This document shows, piece after piece, positions 14,236 to 22,098 of a stretch of 49,940 nt of DNA; position 1 is the stretch's first letter; each line of letters begins with the position of its first letter. The position numbers and the translations under genes were made by a program. This DNA comes from Xanthobacteraceae bacterium (GTDB lineage: Bacteria > Pseudomonadota > Alphaproteobacteria > Rhizobiales > Xanthobacteraceae), in the NCBI GenBank assembly GCA_019746135.1, contig JAIESI010000229.1:1-49940 (forward strand). Reading direction: 5' to 3'. The notes beneath the pieces are model-generated. The model had not been told where the DNA came from. It was given only the letters and a program-made list of their open reading frames with translations, and made no database searches.

Positions 14236-14991
14236 TTGGACCAGCGGCGCGAACCGATCCTCAATGTTCCGGCGGTGGTCGTCGTGGTGCTCGTGGTTCT
14301 CGGCCTCGTGCACTTGGTGCGCGAATATGTGCTGTCGGAGGATGCCGACCGCATCCTGGTCTGGTCGCTCGCCTTCGTGCCGGCGCGTTACGACACCACC
14401 GTGTTCGCCGACGGGCTGCTGCCCGGGGGCTCGGGTGCCGACTTCTGGAGCTTCTTCACCTACGCGCTGGTGCATGCCGACATCACGCATCTCGGCTTCA
14501 ATGCGGTTTGGCTGCTCGCCTTCGCAAGTCCGGTGGCGCGGCGGTTCGGCGCGGCACGCTTCCTGCTGCTGCTCGCGGTGTCGGTTGCTTGCGGCGCGCT
14601 GGCCTATCTCGCCGCGCATGCCGGCGAGATGGCACCGATGGTCGGCGCGTCGGCCGGCATTTCCGGCATGATGGGGGCCGCCGCGCGCTTCGCCTTCGAG
14701 CCCGGCGGCTCGCTCGACATGTGGCACGGCGATCGCGAGCTGGCCGACCGCGTGCCCGCGGCGCCGCTGCTCGCTGCGTTCCGCAACCCGCGCGTGGTCG
14801 CCTTCGTCGGCGTCTGGTTCGCGCTCAACCTGCTGTTCGGGCTCGGCTCGCTCTCGATCGCCGGCAGCGCCAATCAGGCGGTGGCCTGGGAGGCGCATCT
14901 CGGCGGTTTCCTTGCCGGGCTGCTGTTGTTCTCGTCGTTCGATCCGGTGCCGCGCGCGCCGGTTGCAGGCGATCGGCCGACATTTCACTAA
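14236..14991 (+). CDS. Rhomboid-family intramembrane serine protease
   Basis: About 251 residues when started at TTG 14236 (AGGGG at 14226-14230). Longer in-frame starts (GTG 14203, TTG 14131, GTG 14080) are possible, but the earliest would place a terminator inside the gene. N-terminal transmembrane helix VPAVVVVVLVVLGLVHLV (11-28). The L1/helix-2 motif H85-x3-N89 (HADITHLGFN), catalytic Ser139 in GASAGISG and catalytic His221 in WEAHLGGFLAG are all present, so it should be active. It cleaves transmembrane segments within the cytoplasmic membrane; the substrate is unknown. About six membrane segments. Confidence 0.88.
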   Translation: MDQRREPILNVPAVVVVVLVVLGLVHLVREYVLSEDADRILVWSLAFVPARYDTTVFADGLLPGGSGADFWSFFTYALVHADITHLGFNAVWLLAFASPVARRFGAARFLLLLAVSVACGALAYLAAHAGEMAPMVGASAGISGMMGAAARFAFEPGGSLDMWHGDRELADRVPAAPLLAAFRNPRVVAFVGVWFALNLLFGLGSLSIAGSANQAVAWEAHLGGFLAGLLLFSSFDPVPRAPVAGDRPTFH

Positions 14992-15172
14992 AACATTCGG
15001 TTCCGTTAACGCCTGCGTGCATGGCTGGCTCCCACGCCACGGTTCCCGTCAGGAACGCTGACCCACCTTCCGCGTTATCGGCGTAGCGTTGCAGGTCCCG
15101 CTCGACATTCCGAGTCGGACAAAAGAAAGGGAGCAGGGCGGGCAGGAAGCGATCCCACAGGGAGCGACATAG

Positions 15173-15604
15173 ATGACCGTGAAAGCCATTCTGTCGAAAA
15201 AGGGCGCCGATGTTTTGACCATCGAGCCCACGAAAAACCTTGCTGCCGCTGCCAGGCTTCTCGCCGAACACGCCATCGGCGCGCTGGTCGTGACCGGCCC
15301 CGACCGCCGGATTGTCGGCATCGTCTCGGAGCGCGACGTCGTGCATGAGCTCGCCGCACATGGACCGGCCGCGCTCGAGCTGCCGCTGACCGACGTGATG
15401 ACTCGCCGCGTCATGACATGCAGCCTGTCGGACACCATCATCTCGGTGATGGAGCGGATGACGCAAGGCAAATTCCGCCACCTGCCGGTGATCGAGCAGG
15501 GCCGTCTCGCCGGCATCGTGTCGATCGGCGACGTGGTCAAGCACCGCTTGCAGGAAATGGAGCGCGAGCAGTCGGCGCTGCGCGACTACATCCAGACGGC
15601 GTGA
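15173..15604 (+). CDS. CBS-domain pair protein
   Basis: A 143-residue stand-alone Bateman module. CBS1 spans residues about 8-64 (LTIEPTKNLAAAARLLAEHAIGALVV to IVGIVSERDVV). CBS2 spans about 74-130 (VMTRRVMTCSLSDTIISVMERM to LAGIVSIGDVV). Such proteins bind adenine nucleotides (ATP, AMP, NADH) and adjust partner enzymes; this one carries no other domain. It has no clear operon partner: the rhomboid gene ends 181 bases upstream and a repeat-rich spacer follows. The spacer 14992-15172 shows nothing recognisable. Confidence 0.92.
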   Translation: MTVKAILSKKGADVLTIEPTKNLAAAARLLAEHAIGALVVTGPDRRIVGIVSERDVVHELAAHGPAALELPLTDVMTRRVMTCSLSDTIISVMERMTQGKFRHLPVIEQGRLAGIVSIGDVVKHRLQEMEREQSALRDYIQTA

Positions 15605-15609
15605 CGCTG

Positions 15610-15684
15610 GAGCATTTTCCGGCGAAGGCCTGCCCCGGACTCGATCCGGGGCGCGCAGCGGTTCGCCGTGGAAAATGCGACCAA
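15610..15684. repeat. 75-bp palindromic dispersed repeat, copy 2
   Basis: The same length and order as 9702-9776 (GAGCATTTTCCGGCGAA ... GAAAATGCGACCAA), with only scattered substitutions. It lies six bases past the CBS gene stop. Confidence 0.85.
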
Positions 15685-15701
15685 AGGAAGAGTCTGGCAG
15701 A

Positions 15702-15822
15702 CTGCTGAAAAACTCTCCGCGGTCATTCCGGGGCGCGCCGACCCGCCTCCGCTCGCCATAGCGCGTCGGAGACGCGCGTGAACGCGCTTGTCCCGGAATG
15801 ACACCTCGGACTTTTTCAGCAG
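15702..15822. repeat. Nested palindromic repeat carrying a GCGCGT element in its loop
   Basis: Outer arms CTGCTGAAAAA (15702-15712) / TTTTTCAGCAG (15812-15822); second arms GTCATTCCGGG (15722-15732) / CCCGGAATGAC (15792-15802). Inside is the dispersed GACCCGCCTCC...CCATAGCGCGTC...GAACGCGCTT element. It looks like one repeat inserted within another. It separates the CBS gene from the convergent patatin gene and could act as a bidirectional terminator. Confidence 0.8.
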
Positions 15823-15834
15823 CCTCTGATCGCT

Positions 15835-16890
15835 TCATGTGACGGCCGGCGGCACCGACGCCGGCCGCGGCGCCAGCGCGACGATGGCTTCGCCGATCTC
15901 CTGCAGCGCGCGCTCGGTGGCGCGCGCGCCGACCTCGATGGCCTCCTGGGCGCGGTGAAAGTCGAACCAGCCGACCTGGCCGACGCGCGGCGTGATCAGC
16001 ACGTCGGGCGGATCGCCGGCGAGGCGCGCCCGGGTGATGCGGTCCTGCATGATGTTGAACGATTCCACCATCACCGCCGGAATGCCGGGGCGGCGGGCGC
16101 CGCCGACGAACTGGCGCTTGAGCGATTGCTCCGCGCCGAACAGGGCGCGCAGGCCGCGACGCTCGGCGGGCTGATCCGGCGTCGCCGCGGGCTCCATGCT
16201 CTCGCCGGCCATGATCGTGCCGCGGCCGAGAATGTCGGAGCTGAGATTGACCGCGATGACGAGGCGGGCGCCGAACACGCGCGCGGCCGACACGGGAACC
16301 GGGTTGACCAGCGCCCCATCGACCAGCCAGCGGCCGTCGAGGGCGACAGGCGGGAAAATTCCGGGCAGCGCATAGGACGCGCGCATCGCCTCCACCAGGC
16401 GGCCGCGCGTCAGCCATATCTCGTGGCCGGTGCCGACCTCGGTTGTGATCGCGGCAAAGCGGATCGGCAGCGCCTCGATCGCGGTGCCGCCGAGATACTC
16501 TTCGAGCTTGGCGGCAAGCCGGTTGCCGCCGATCAGTCCGCCGCCGGTGAGGCTGATGTCGAGATAGCCGAGGATGCCGCGCTTGGTCAGTCCGCCGCAC
16601 CAGTCCGCGAGCGCGTCGAGGTAGCCGGCGGCGTGACAGCCGCCGACCACGGCGCCGATCGACGTGCCGACGATGATGTCCGGTTTGATGCCATGCGCGA
16701 GCAGGGTGCGGATCACGCCGACATGGGCAAAGCCCCGCGCGCCGCCGCCGCCGAGCGCGAGCCCGATCGTCGGGCGCTCGGGAGCGCGCGGCGTGGCGTC
16801 GGGCGTCGCTTTGGCGCCCCGATCACCGTTTCGCCCATGGCCCTGGTTTTCGAACGGCAAGTGCTTTTCGAACGCCAAGTGTTGCCTCAA
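15835..16890 (-). CDS. Patatin-like phospholipase (RssA/NTE type)
   Basis: About 351 residues with the start uncertain. Core: GLALGGGGARGFAHVGVI (oxyanion GGGxR, near residue 44), nucleophile VGTSIGAVVGG (Ser near 76) and catalytic Asp in LVDGALVNP (near 190), i.e. an intact Ser-Asp dyad. It lacks a cyclic-nucleotide-binding domain or signal peptide, so it is a cytosolic or membrane-peripheral lipid acyl hydrolase. The only in-frame starts before the core are TTG codons inside or beside a 17-bp tandem repeat (16858-16926). The first 38 residues (RQHLAFEKHLPFENQG...) therefore come from repeat sequence and may not all be translated. Confidence 0.85.
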   Translation of the reverse strand: MRQHLAFEKHLPFENQGHGRNGDRGAKATPDATPRAPERPTIGLALGGGGARGFAHVGVIRTLLAHGIKPDIIVGTSIGAVVGGCHAAGYLDALADWCGGLTKRGILGYLDISLTGGGLIGGNRLAAKLEEYLGGTAIEALPIRFAAITTEVGTGHEIWLTRGRLVEAMRASYALPGIFPPVALDGRWLVDGALVNPVPVSAARVFGARLVIAVNLSSDILGRGTIMAGESMEPAATPDQPAERRGLRALFGAEQSLKRQFVGGARRPGIPAVMVESFNIMQDRITRARLAGDPPDVLITPRVGQVGWFDFHRAQEAIEVGARATERALQEIGEAIVALAPRPASVPPAVT

Positions 16891-16926
16891 CGCAAGTGTT
16901 GCCTCAACGCAAGTGTTGCCTCAACG
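16858..16926. repeat. 17-bp tandem repeat over the patatin start
   Basis: Three identical units CAAGTGTTGCCTCAACG at 16876, 16893 and 16910, plus a diverged unit at 16858 (CAAGTGCTTTTCGAACG). On the minus strand each unit supplies a TTG and a GAGG. A single CAAGTGTTGCC recurs at 17009-17019. Confidence 0.9.
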
Positions 16927-17021
16927 TCGCGGCGAGACGAAGCCGCCCGCCTGCTTGCGGCGAAAGCCGTGCCGCACCCAAATGACGTAAGTACGGCAGT
17001 GAAAAGCTCAAGTGTTGCCGC

Positions 17022-17085
17022 CGCCATAGCGCGTCGACCCGCCTCCACTCGCCATAGCGCGTCGAAGTCGCGCGTAAACGCGCTT
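17022..17085. repeat. GCGCGT-family repeat overlapping a gene end
   Basis: It contains GCCATAGCGCGTCGACCCGC and GCCATAGCGCGTCGAAGTCG followed by CGCGTAAACGCGCTT. The last bases include the TAA stop codon (17084-17086) of the flavin reductase gene, so the repeat supplies the stop. Confidence 0.8.
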
Positions 17086-17683
17086 ATTGCGGACGCGTCA
17101 TCTTGAAGACGCTTTCGACCACGGCGTATTCGTCATAGCCGCAGCGCGCGATCGGCTTCATCGCCGCGGTGTCGAGCCGGCCGTTCTTGATGAAACGGTC
17201 GTCGATATAGACCCCGATCGCCTGGCCGAACACCACGTAGCGCTCGAGCGGCTTGCCCTCGACGTCGGAGAGCCGCACGGTCTGCAGCCACTTGCATTCC
17301 AGCGCGCAGGGCGAGGCCGCGACGCGCGGCGGCTTCACCAGCCGCGATGGTGCCGCTTCAAGGCCGGTGAATTTCATCTCGCTTTCGCCGCGCGACAGCG
17401 GCGCCGACGTGCCGTTCATCTGATCGCGCAGGTCCCAGGTCGAGAGGTTGCAGACGAATTCCTTGGTCTCCTCGGCGAAGACCACGGAGTCCTTTGCGCC
17501 CTCGCTGGAGAACATCACGATCGGCGGCTTGTCGGTGATGCCGTTGAAGAAGGAGTAGGGCGCGAGGTTGATCTCGCCTTTGGCGCTCATGGTCGTGACC
17601 CAGCCGATCGGACGCGGCGTCACGATGGCCTTGAACGGATTGTGCGGCAGGCCGTGGTCGTTCTTGCGGGTGTCGTAGAACAT
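17084..17683 (-). CDS. Flavin reductase-like (FMN-binding split-barrel) protein
   Basis: A 199-residue flavin reductase-like/DIM6-NTAB family protein. Recognisable parts are the start YDTRKNDHGLPHNPFKAIVTPRPIGWVTT (residues 3-31), NLAPYSFFNGITDKPPIVMFSS (39-60) forming the FMN phosphate site, DLRDQMNGTSAP and a C-terminal GVYIDDRFIKNGRLDTAAMKPIARCGYDEYA. Members bind FMN and use NAD(P)H or accept electrons in the cytosol; the specific reaction is unknown. It starts 27 bases after the nitroreductase stop on the same strand, so the two flavoproteins are probably one operon. Confidence 0.9.
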   Translation of the reverse strand: MFYDTRKNDHGLPHNPFKAIVTPRPIGWVTTMSAKGEINLAPYSFFNGITDKPPIVMFSSEGAKDSVVFAEETKEFVCNLSTWDLRDQMNGTSAPLSRGESEMKFTGLEAAPSRLVKPPRVAASPCALECKWLQTVRLSDVEGKPLERYVVFGQAIGVYIDDRFIKNGRLDTAAMKPIARCGYDEYAVVESVFKMTRPQ

Positions 17684-17710
17684 GATGGCGTTCTGAAAAA
17701 GGCCTCGGTT

Positions 17711-18283
17711 TCAATTCGTATTGTAGCGGGTGACGATCGCGTCGAGCGGCGGCCGCGGCCGGTCTTCGGTGGGCTTCACCGGCCGGCCGATGTGCACAAA
17801 GCCCGCGATGCGCTCGTTCGGCGCAAGCCCCAGCGCGTCGAGCACGCGGCGGTCGTAGGCGTACCACTCGGTGAGCCAGCTTGCGGCAAAGCCCATCGCA
17901 TGCGCGGCGAACACGAGGCTGGTCGCCGCCGCGCCCGCGGACAGCACCTGCTCCCATTCCGGGATTTTCACATGCGCGCCGGCGCGGCTGACCACCGCGA
18001 TGACGAGCGGCGCGCGGGCGAGCCGCTTTCCTTCCATCTCGACCTGGTCGGGCGTGGCCTCGGGCCGGTTGAGCCTGAACACCTCGGCGATTTTCAAGCC
18101 GGCTTTCAGCCGCGCGTCGCCCTCGAAGACGATGAAGCGCCAGGGCGTGAGCTTGCCGTGGTCGGGCACGCGCGAGGCGATGGTCAGGAGTGTTTCGAGC
18201 TCGGCCGCGGTCGGCGCCGGGCCGGCAAGCTCGATCGGCTTGACCGAGCGGCGGGTCTTGAGAAGGTCGATGGCCTCTGGCAT
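17711..18283 (-). CDS. Nitroreductase-family FMN oxidoreductase
   Basis: 190 residues from ATG 18283 (GGAG twelve bases upstream). A longer open frame upstream is repeat-derived (it translates the 42-bp palindrome) and is not credible. FMN-binding marks are LLKTRRSVKPIE (residues 7-18, Arg pair for the FMN phosphate), ASRVPDHGKLTPWRFIVFEG (36-55, like YdjA/RutE subfamily HGxxxPWRF) and the C-terminal GLAPNERIAGFVHIGRP. It has the YdjA-like size and probably reduces nitro or quinone-like substrates with NAD(P)H. First gene of the flavoprotein operon. Confidence 0.92.
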   Translation of the reverse strand: MPEAIDLLKTRRSVKPIELAGPAPTAAELETLLTIASRVPDHGKLTPWRFIVFEGDARLKAGLKIAEVFRLNRPEATPDQVEMEGKRLARAPLVIAVVSRAGAHVKIPEWEQVLSAGAAATSLVFAAHAMGFAASWLTEWYAYDRRVLDALGLAPNERIAGFVHIGRPVKPTEDRPRPPLDAIVTRYNTN

Positions 18284-18304
18284 CGCAAAGCTCCGTTCCC
18301 GCTG

Positions 18305-18346
18305 CGCATAGCCGTCCGAAGGACGGCGTCGCTTCACTCGCCTATG
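18305..18346 (-). repeat. 42-bp palindromic repeat, copy 2 (intergenic)
   Basis: Reverse-complement match to 6153-6194 with two mismatches. The inner stem CCGTCC-GAA-GGACGG is perfect here. It lies 22 bases upstream of the nitroreductase start, within its leader or promoter. Confidence 0.85.
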
Positions 18347-18403
18347 TCCCGGAAAGGTGGACACCGGTTTTCCGAAAAGGACATGCGCAAACACAGAAAT
18401 CTG

Positions 18404-18438
18404 GAGCGCATCCCGGTTCATCTAACCGGGATGCGCTC
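18404..18438. repeat. Perfect 15-bp inverted repeat
   Basis: GAGCGCATCCCGGTT (18404-18418), loop CATCT, AACCGGGATGCGCTC (18424-18438). Immediately upstream, 18345-18395 resembles the GAGCATGATC-type repeat seen at 8383 (TGTCCCGGAAAGG ... TTTTCCGAAAAGGACATGCGCAAAC). Together they fill the spacer before the nitroreductase and the next plus-strand gene. Confidence 0.75.
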
Positions 18439-18578
18439 TACCACGGGGCGGGTGTCGGCACAATTTGAGATGCTCCAGGAAATGGTGGTGCAATGGCGGT
18501 GCAGCGGCGTGCAGCGGCTTGAATTCGCCGCGATTTCGGCCGAAAAACCCGGTTGGGACCACCGCCAATCCGCCGCCC

Positions 18579-19499
18579 ATGACCGATCTGCGACCGCAAC
18601 GACCGACAACCTCGTGCCGCCTGCTTGCTGCGTCGCTTTTGCTGGCAGCGCTCGGCGCGCCTTCTGCGTCCGCCCAGCAGCAGTCTCTGTTTCCCAACCC
18701 GCCGCTGCCGCAGCCGCAAATTCCGTCCAACCTGAAGGCCGGCGAGGGCGTGATCGTGGCGCAGGCGCGCTACAGCCGCGAGGCCGGCGTCATCAATGGC
18801 GGCCTGCACTGGCGCGTCTATGCCGACAAGCCGGACCAGAACGGCATCTTCCGCATGCTCAAGGAGGACGCGAGCCCGCAGCCGACCTTCGTGCTGCCGG
18901 CCGGCGGATACATCCTGCATGTCGCGTTCGGTCTCGCGAGCACGGCGAAGCCGGTCCAGGTCAGCCGCGAGCCGGTGCGCGAGGTGTTCGAGATTCCGGG
19001 CGGCGGGCTGCGCATCGAGGGCCGCGTCGGCAACGACAGGATCCCGCACGCGCAGATATCGTTCGATATCTACAAGGGCAGCCAGTTCGAGCAGAGCGAG
19101 CGTCGGCCGCTCGCGACCAGCATCGGCACCGGCGACGTGGTGCTGGTGCCCGAAGGCACGTACTACATTCTGTCCAAGTATGGCGACGGCAATGCCGTGG
19201 TGCGCTCCGACGTCCGCGTGCAGGCGGGCAAGCTCACCGACATCACCGTCACGCACCGCGCGGCGCGGATCACCTTCAAGCTGGTCAGCCGCTATGGCGG
19301 CGAGGCGCTCGCCAACACCGACTGGGCGGTGATCTCGCCGGCCGGCGACACCATCGCCGAATCCAAGGGCGCGTTTCCGCGCGTGATCCTCGCCGAAGGC
19401 GAGTACAAGGTGATCGCGCGCAACGACAACAAGGTCTATCAGCAGGATCTCAACGTGATCCCGGGCGTCGACAAAGAGGTCGAGGTGCTGGCGCGGTGA
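18579..19499 (+). CDS. Exported protein with beta-rich repeats, function unknown
   Basis: 306 residues from ATG 18579. A signal peptide ends near residue 33 (LLAASLLLAALGAPSASAQQQ). The mature part is beta-rich with recurrent carboxypeptidase-regulatory-like segments (PTFVLPAGGYILHVAFG, VLVPEGTYYILSKYGDG, RVILAEGEYKVIARNDN), each a 'value-G-x-Y-x-(V/I)' strand pair, suggesting several Ig/transthyretin-like domains in the periplasm. No catalytic motif. The stop overlaps the next start (GTGA), so the small lipoprotein-like protein that follows is probably a partner. Family name unknown to me; the pair looks conserved in type. Confidence 0.75.
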   Translation: MTDLRPQRPTTSCRLLAASLLLAALGAPSASAQQQSLFPNPPLPQPQIPSNLKAGEGVIVAQARYSREAGVINGGLHWRVYADKPDQNGIFRMLKEDASPQPTFVLPAGGYILHVAFGLASTAKPVQVSREPVREVFEIPGGGLRIEGRVGNDRIPHAQISFDIYKGSQFEQSERRPLATSIGTGDVVLVPEGTYYILSKYGDGNAVVRSDVRVQAGKLTDITVTHRAARITFKLVSRYGGEALANTDWAVISPAGDTIAESKGAFPRVILAEGEYKVIARNDNKVYQQDLNVIPGVDKEVEVLAR

Positions 19500-19729
19500 G
19501 CGCGCGCTGGCCACTGGCGCTGGTGTTGCTGGTGTCTTGCGCGGCACCGGGAGGGGCCCAGTCGCGGATTCCTTCGAGCGAACTGCCCGGCCGCGAATGG
19601 CAGCGGTTCACCGACAGCCCGTTCGAGCGCTATCGCAAGCCGCAGGCGCAGATCAAGCTGCAGTCGGCCGACCCGCTGCCGCCATCATTGCCGCGCTCTA
19701 TTCCGCCACGCGGTAAGAAGCGGAAATAA
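19496..19729 (+). CDS. Small exported or lipoprotein-like protein
   Basis: 77 residues from GTG 19496, overlapping the previous stop by four bases. N-terminal hydrophobic segment WPLALVLLVSCAAPGGAQ with a possible lipobox (LVSC). The rest is hydrophilic and Pro/Arg-rich (REWQRFTDSPFERYRKPQAQIK then PRSIPPRGKKRK). Probably secreted or anchored with the preceding exported protein, to which it is translationally coupled. The function is unknown. Confidence 0.65.
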   Translation: MSARWPLALVLLVSCAAPGGAQSRIPSSELPGREWQRFTDSPFERYRKPQAQIKLQSADPLPPSLPRSIPPRGKKRK

Positions 19730-19747
19730 AGCTGAGCCGTGGCAGCA

Positions 19748-19890
19748 CCGCTACGCTGCCTGCGCGACTCTTTTCAGATACTCCTCGATGTAAGTTTGCC
19801 ACGCACCTTCCTCATCGAGCAGCCAAATCAAAGGTAGGCTCGAAACACCCGATTTGGTCGTCGGGGCCAATTTGCGATCCTTCAAAAATT
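19748..19890 (-). pseudogene. Possible 3' remnant of an unidentified gene
   Basis: The minus-strand frame gives a plausible protein end (GDEFLKDRKLAPTTKSG, then SLPLIWLLDEEGAW, then TYIEEYLKRVAQAA and a stop) with lower G+C than the neighbours. It runs straight into the opposite-strand CoA-transferase remnant near 19890, with no start of its own. I do not recognise the family. It may be a chance frame, but the amino-acid composition is protein-like. Confidence 0.35.
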
Positions 19891-19894
19891 CGTC

Positions 19895-20412
19895 GCCAAT
19901 CAACCGAACCAAGCGGAGACGTACCCGGCCGATGGTTTTCCGACCAAGGACGGCGACGTGGTACTGGTGGGTTTTTCCGCCGCGATTTTCCGCCGCATCT
20001 GCGAGGTCATCGGCCAGCCCGGACTTGCCGACCCGCGCTTCAAAGCCAATGCGGACCGCAACGCCCACGAGGATGAGTTGCGCCGCGCAATCGCAGCCTG
20101 GGCGGCGGAGCTGACCCAGGACCAGGCGCTGGCGCGCCTGCGCGACGCCGACGTTCCGGCCGGTGTGGTCGCTCGACGATCTCCTGCAAAGCGACCACGT
20201 GCAGGCACGCGGCATGTTGCAGCCAGCCCGCAACGGCGAACTCGGAGACATCCGGGTGATCCCACAGCCCGTGCAATTCAATGGCGCCGAGCGCATGTCG
20301 GGCATGTCGGCGCCGACCTTGGGCGAGAACACCGACGAGGTGCTGAAGAATAAGCTCGGTCTTGACGCATCCCGGCTCGCACAGTTGCGCGCCGTCAAAG
20401 CCATTTTGATCG
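19895..20412 (+). pseudogene. CaiB/BaiF (family III) CoA-transferase remnant, frameshifted
   Basis: Only the C-terminal third of a CoA-transferase is left. Frame 1 (to about 20165) reads AETYPADGFPTKDGDVVLVG, ICEVIGQPGLADPRFKANADR and LARLRDADVPAG. One base further in phase it continues as WSLDDLLQSDHVQARGML, FNGAERMSGMSAPTLGENTDEVL and LGLDASRLAQLRAVKAI. So there is a single-base frameshift near 20160-20168. The 5' two-thirds, including the catalytic Asp, is missing and the natural stop after KAI is lost. Family III enzymes swap CoA between carboxylates; this one cannot be functional. It lies directly before hutU1. Confidence 0.8.
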
Positions 20413-20427
20413 CGCTTGCAGAGTATC

Positions 20428-22098
20428 ATGATGTCGCAACCACACAGGGCCATACGCAACGAGCGCGTCATCCGCGCGCCACGCGGCGATGTTCTAACGG
20501 CACGCAGTTGGCAGACCGAAGCACCGCTCCGGCTTCTGATGAACAATCTCGATCCAGAGGTGGCCGAGCGCCCGGAAGAACTTGTGGTCTACGGCGGCAT
20601 CGGACGCGCAACGCGCAACTGGCAGTCGTTCGACCAGATCGTCGGCGTGCTCAAGAAGCTTGCCGACGACCAGACCCTGTTGGTGCAATCCGGAAAACCC
20701 GTCGGCGTGTTCCCTACGCACCGCGGGGCACCGCGTGTCATCATTGCCAATGGCAATCTGGTGCCGAAATGGTCGACCTGGGAGCACTTCAATGCCCTCG
20801 ATCGGCTGGGACTGATGATGTACGGCCAGATGACGGCCGGCTCCTGGATCTATATCGGCTCGCAAGGCATCGTTCAGGGCACCTATGAGACATTCTCGGA
20901 GATCGGCCGTCGGCATTTCGGCGGCAGCCTGGCCGGGCGCTGGTTTCTGTCGGGCGGCCTTGGCGGCGCGCAGTCTCTCGCCGCAACCATCGCCGGTGCC
21001 GCGATCCTCGTGGTCGAATGCCAGCCCAGCCGCATCGAGTTTCGCCAGCGCACCGATTATCTCGACCGCAGCACGGCAAGTCTCGATGAGGCCCTTGCCC
21101 TCATCGATCAGGCGTGCCGCGACAAACGCGCGGTGTCGGTTGGCCTGATCGGCAATGCCGCCGAAGTCTATCCGGAGATCCTTCAACGCGGCCGCATCCC
21201 TGACGTTGTCACCGACCAGACCTCGGCGCACGATCCGATCCACGGCTATCTCCCGGCGGGCTGGTCAGTCGATGAATGGCGCGAGCGCCAGGAACGCGAT
21301 CCGAAGGGCGCGGCCGATGCAGCCAAGGCCGCCATGGCCGAGCAGGTGCGCGCCATCCTCGCCTTCAAGGAACGCGGCGCCATCGCGCTCGACTATGGCA
21401 ACAACATCCGTACCATGGCGCAGGAGGTCGGCGTCGCCAACGCCTTCGACTATCCGGGCTTCGTCGAGGCCTATGTGCGTCCGTTGTTTTGCGTCGGCAA
21501 AGGGCCATTCCGCTCGGTGGCGCTGTCCGGCGATCCGGAGGACATCTATCGCACGGACGACAAGGTGCGGGAGCTGATCCCCGACGACCCGTTCCTGCAC
21601 AATTGGCTCGACAAGGCTCGCGACCATATCAAATTCCAGGGCCTGCCGTCCCGCATCTGCTGGCTTGGGCTCGGCCAGCGCCATCGCGTCGGTGTCGCCT
21701 TCAACGAGATGGTGGCGCGCGGCGAGCTGAAGGCACCGGTCGTGATCGGGCGCGACCACATGGACTCCGGGTCGGTTGCCTCGCCGATGCGGGAAACCGA
21801 AGGCATGCTCGACGGTTCGGACGCCGTGTCGGACTGGCCGATTCTCAATGCCTTGCTCAACTCCGCCTGCGGCGCGACCTGGGTATCCTTTCACCACGGC
21901 GGAGGCGTCGGCATCGGCTACTCGCAGCATGCCGGCATTGCGCTGATCGCGGACGGCTCGCCGGAGGCGAGCGAGAAAATAGGCCGCGTACTGTGGAACG
22001 ACCCCGCCACCGGCGTCATGCGCCACGCCGACGCCGGCTACGACCTGGCGCGCGACTGTGCCCGGCAAAATGGGTTATGGCTGCCGATGCTTTCCTGA
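20428..22098 (+). CDS. hutU: Urocanate hydratase paralog 1, lacking the GMG of the NAD loop
   Basis: 556 residues from ATG 20428 (ATG 20431 is also possible; the ribosome-binding site is weak). It is clearly urocanase: [11 protein letters not shown] (55-65), [38 protein letters not shown], the active-site Cys in [14 protein letters not shown] and [16 protein letters not shown]. Urocanase adds water to urocanate using tightly bound NAD+ as electrophile, giving imidazolonepropionate. Compared with the second copy (25521-27185), residues GMG of [12 protein letters not shown] are absent (here [10 protein letters not shown]), exactly the positions that contact NAD+ in known urocanases. No frameshift or stop, so it is either an altered enzyme or recently inactivated. 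Its 3' end overlaps hutC (convergent) by 24 bases. Confidence 0.9.
   Translation: MMSQPHRAIRNERVIRAPRGDVLTARSWQTEAPLRLLMNNLDPEVAERPEELVVYGGIGRATRNWQSFDQIVGVLKKLADDQTLLVQSGKPVGVFPTHRGAPRVIIANGNLVPKWSTWEHFNALDRLGLMMYGQMTAGSWIYIGSQGIVQGTYETFSEIGRRHFGGSLAGRWFLSGGLGGAQSLAATIAGAAILVVECQPSRIEFRQRTDYLDRSTASLDEALALIDQACRDKRAVSVGLIGNAAEVYPEILQRGRIPDVVTDQTSAHDPIHGYLPAGWSVDEWRERQERDPKGAADAAKAAMAEQVRAILAFKERGAIALDYGNNIRTMAQEVGVANAFDYPGFVEAYVRPLFCVGKGPFRSVALSGDPEDIYRTDDKVRELIPDDPFLHNWLDKARDHIKFQGLPSRICWLGLGQRHRVGVAFNEMVARGELKAPVVIGRDHMDSGSVASPMRETEGMLDGSDAVSDWPILNALLNSACGATWVSFHHGGGVGIGYSQHAGIALIADGSPEASEKIGRVLWNDPATGVMRHADAGYDLARDCARQNGLWLPMLS

Noticed and set aside
18284..18421. Upstream extension of the nitroreductase
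   Set aside because: Its codons translate the 42-bp palindromic repeat, and the family start with a ribosome-binding site is at 18283.
17087..19729. Very long plus-strand reading frame (over 800 codons)
   Set aside because: It runs antisense through the flavin reductase and nitroreductase genes and has Arg/His-rich low-complexity composition; only its last 77 codons (from 19496) look real.
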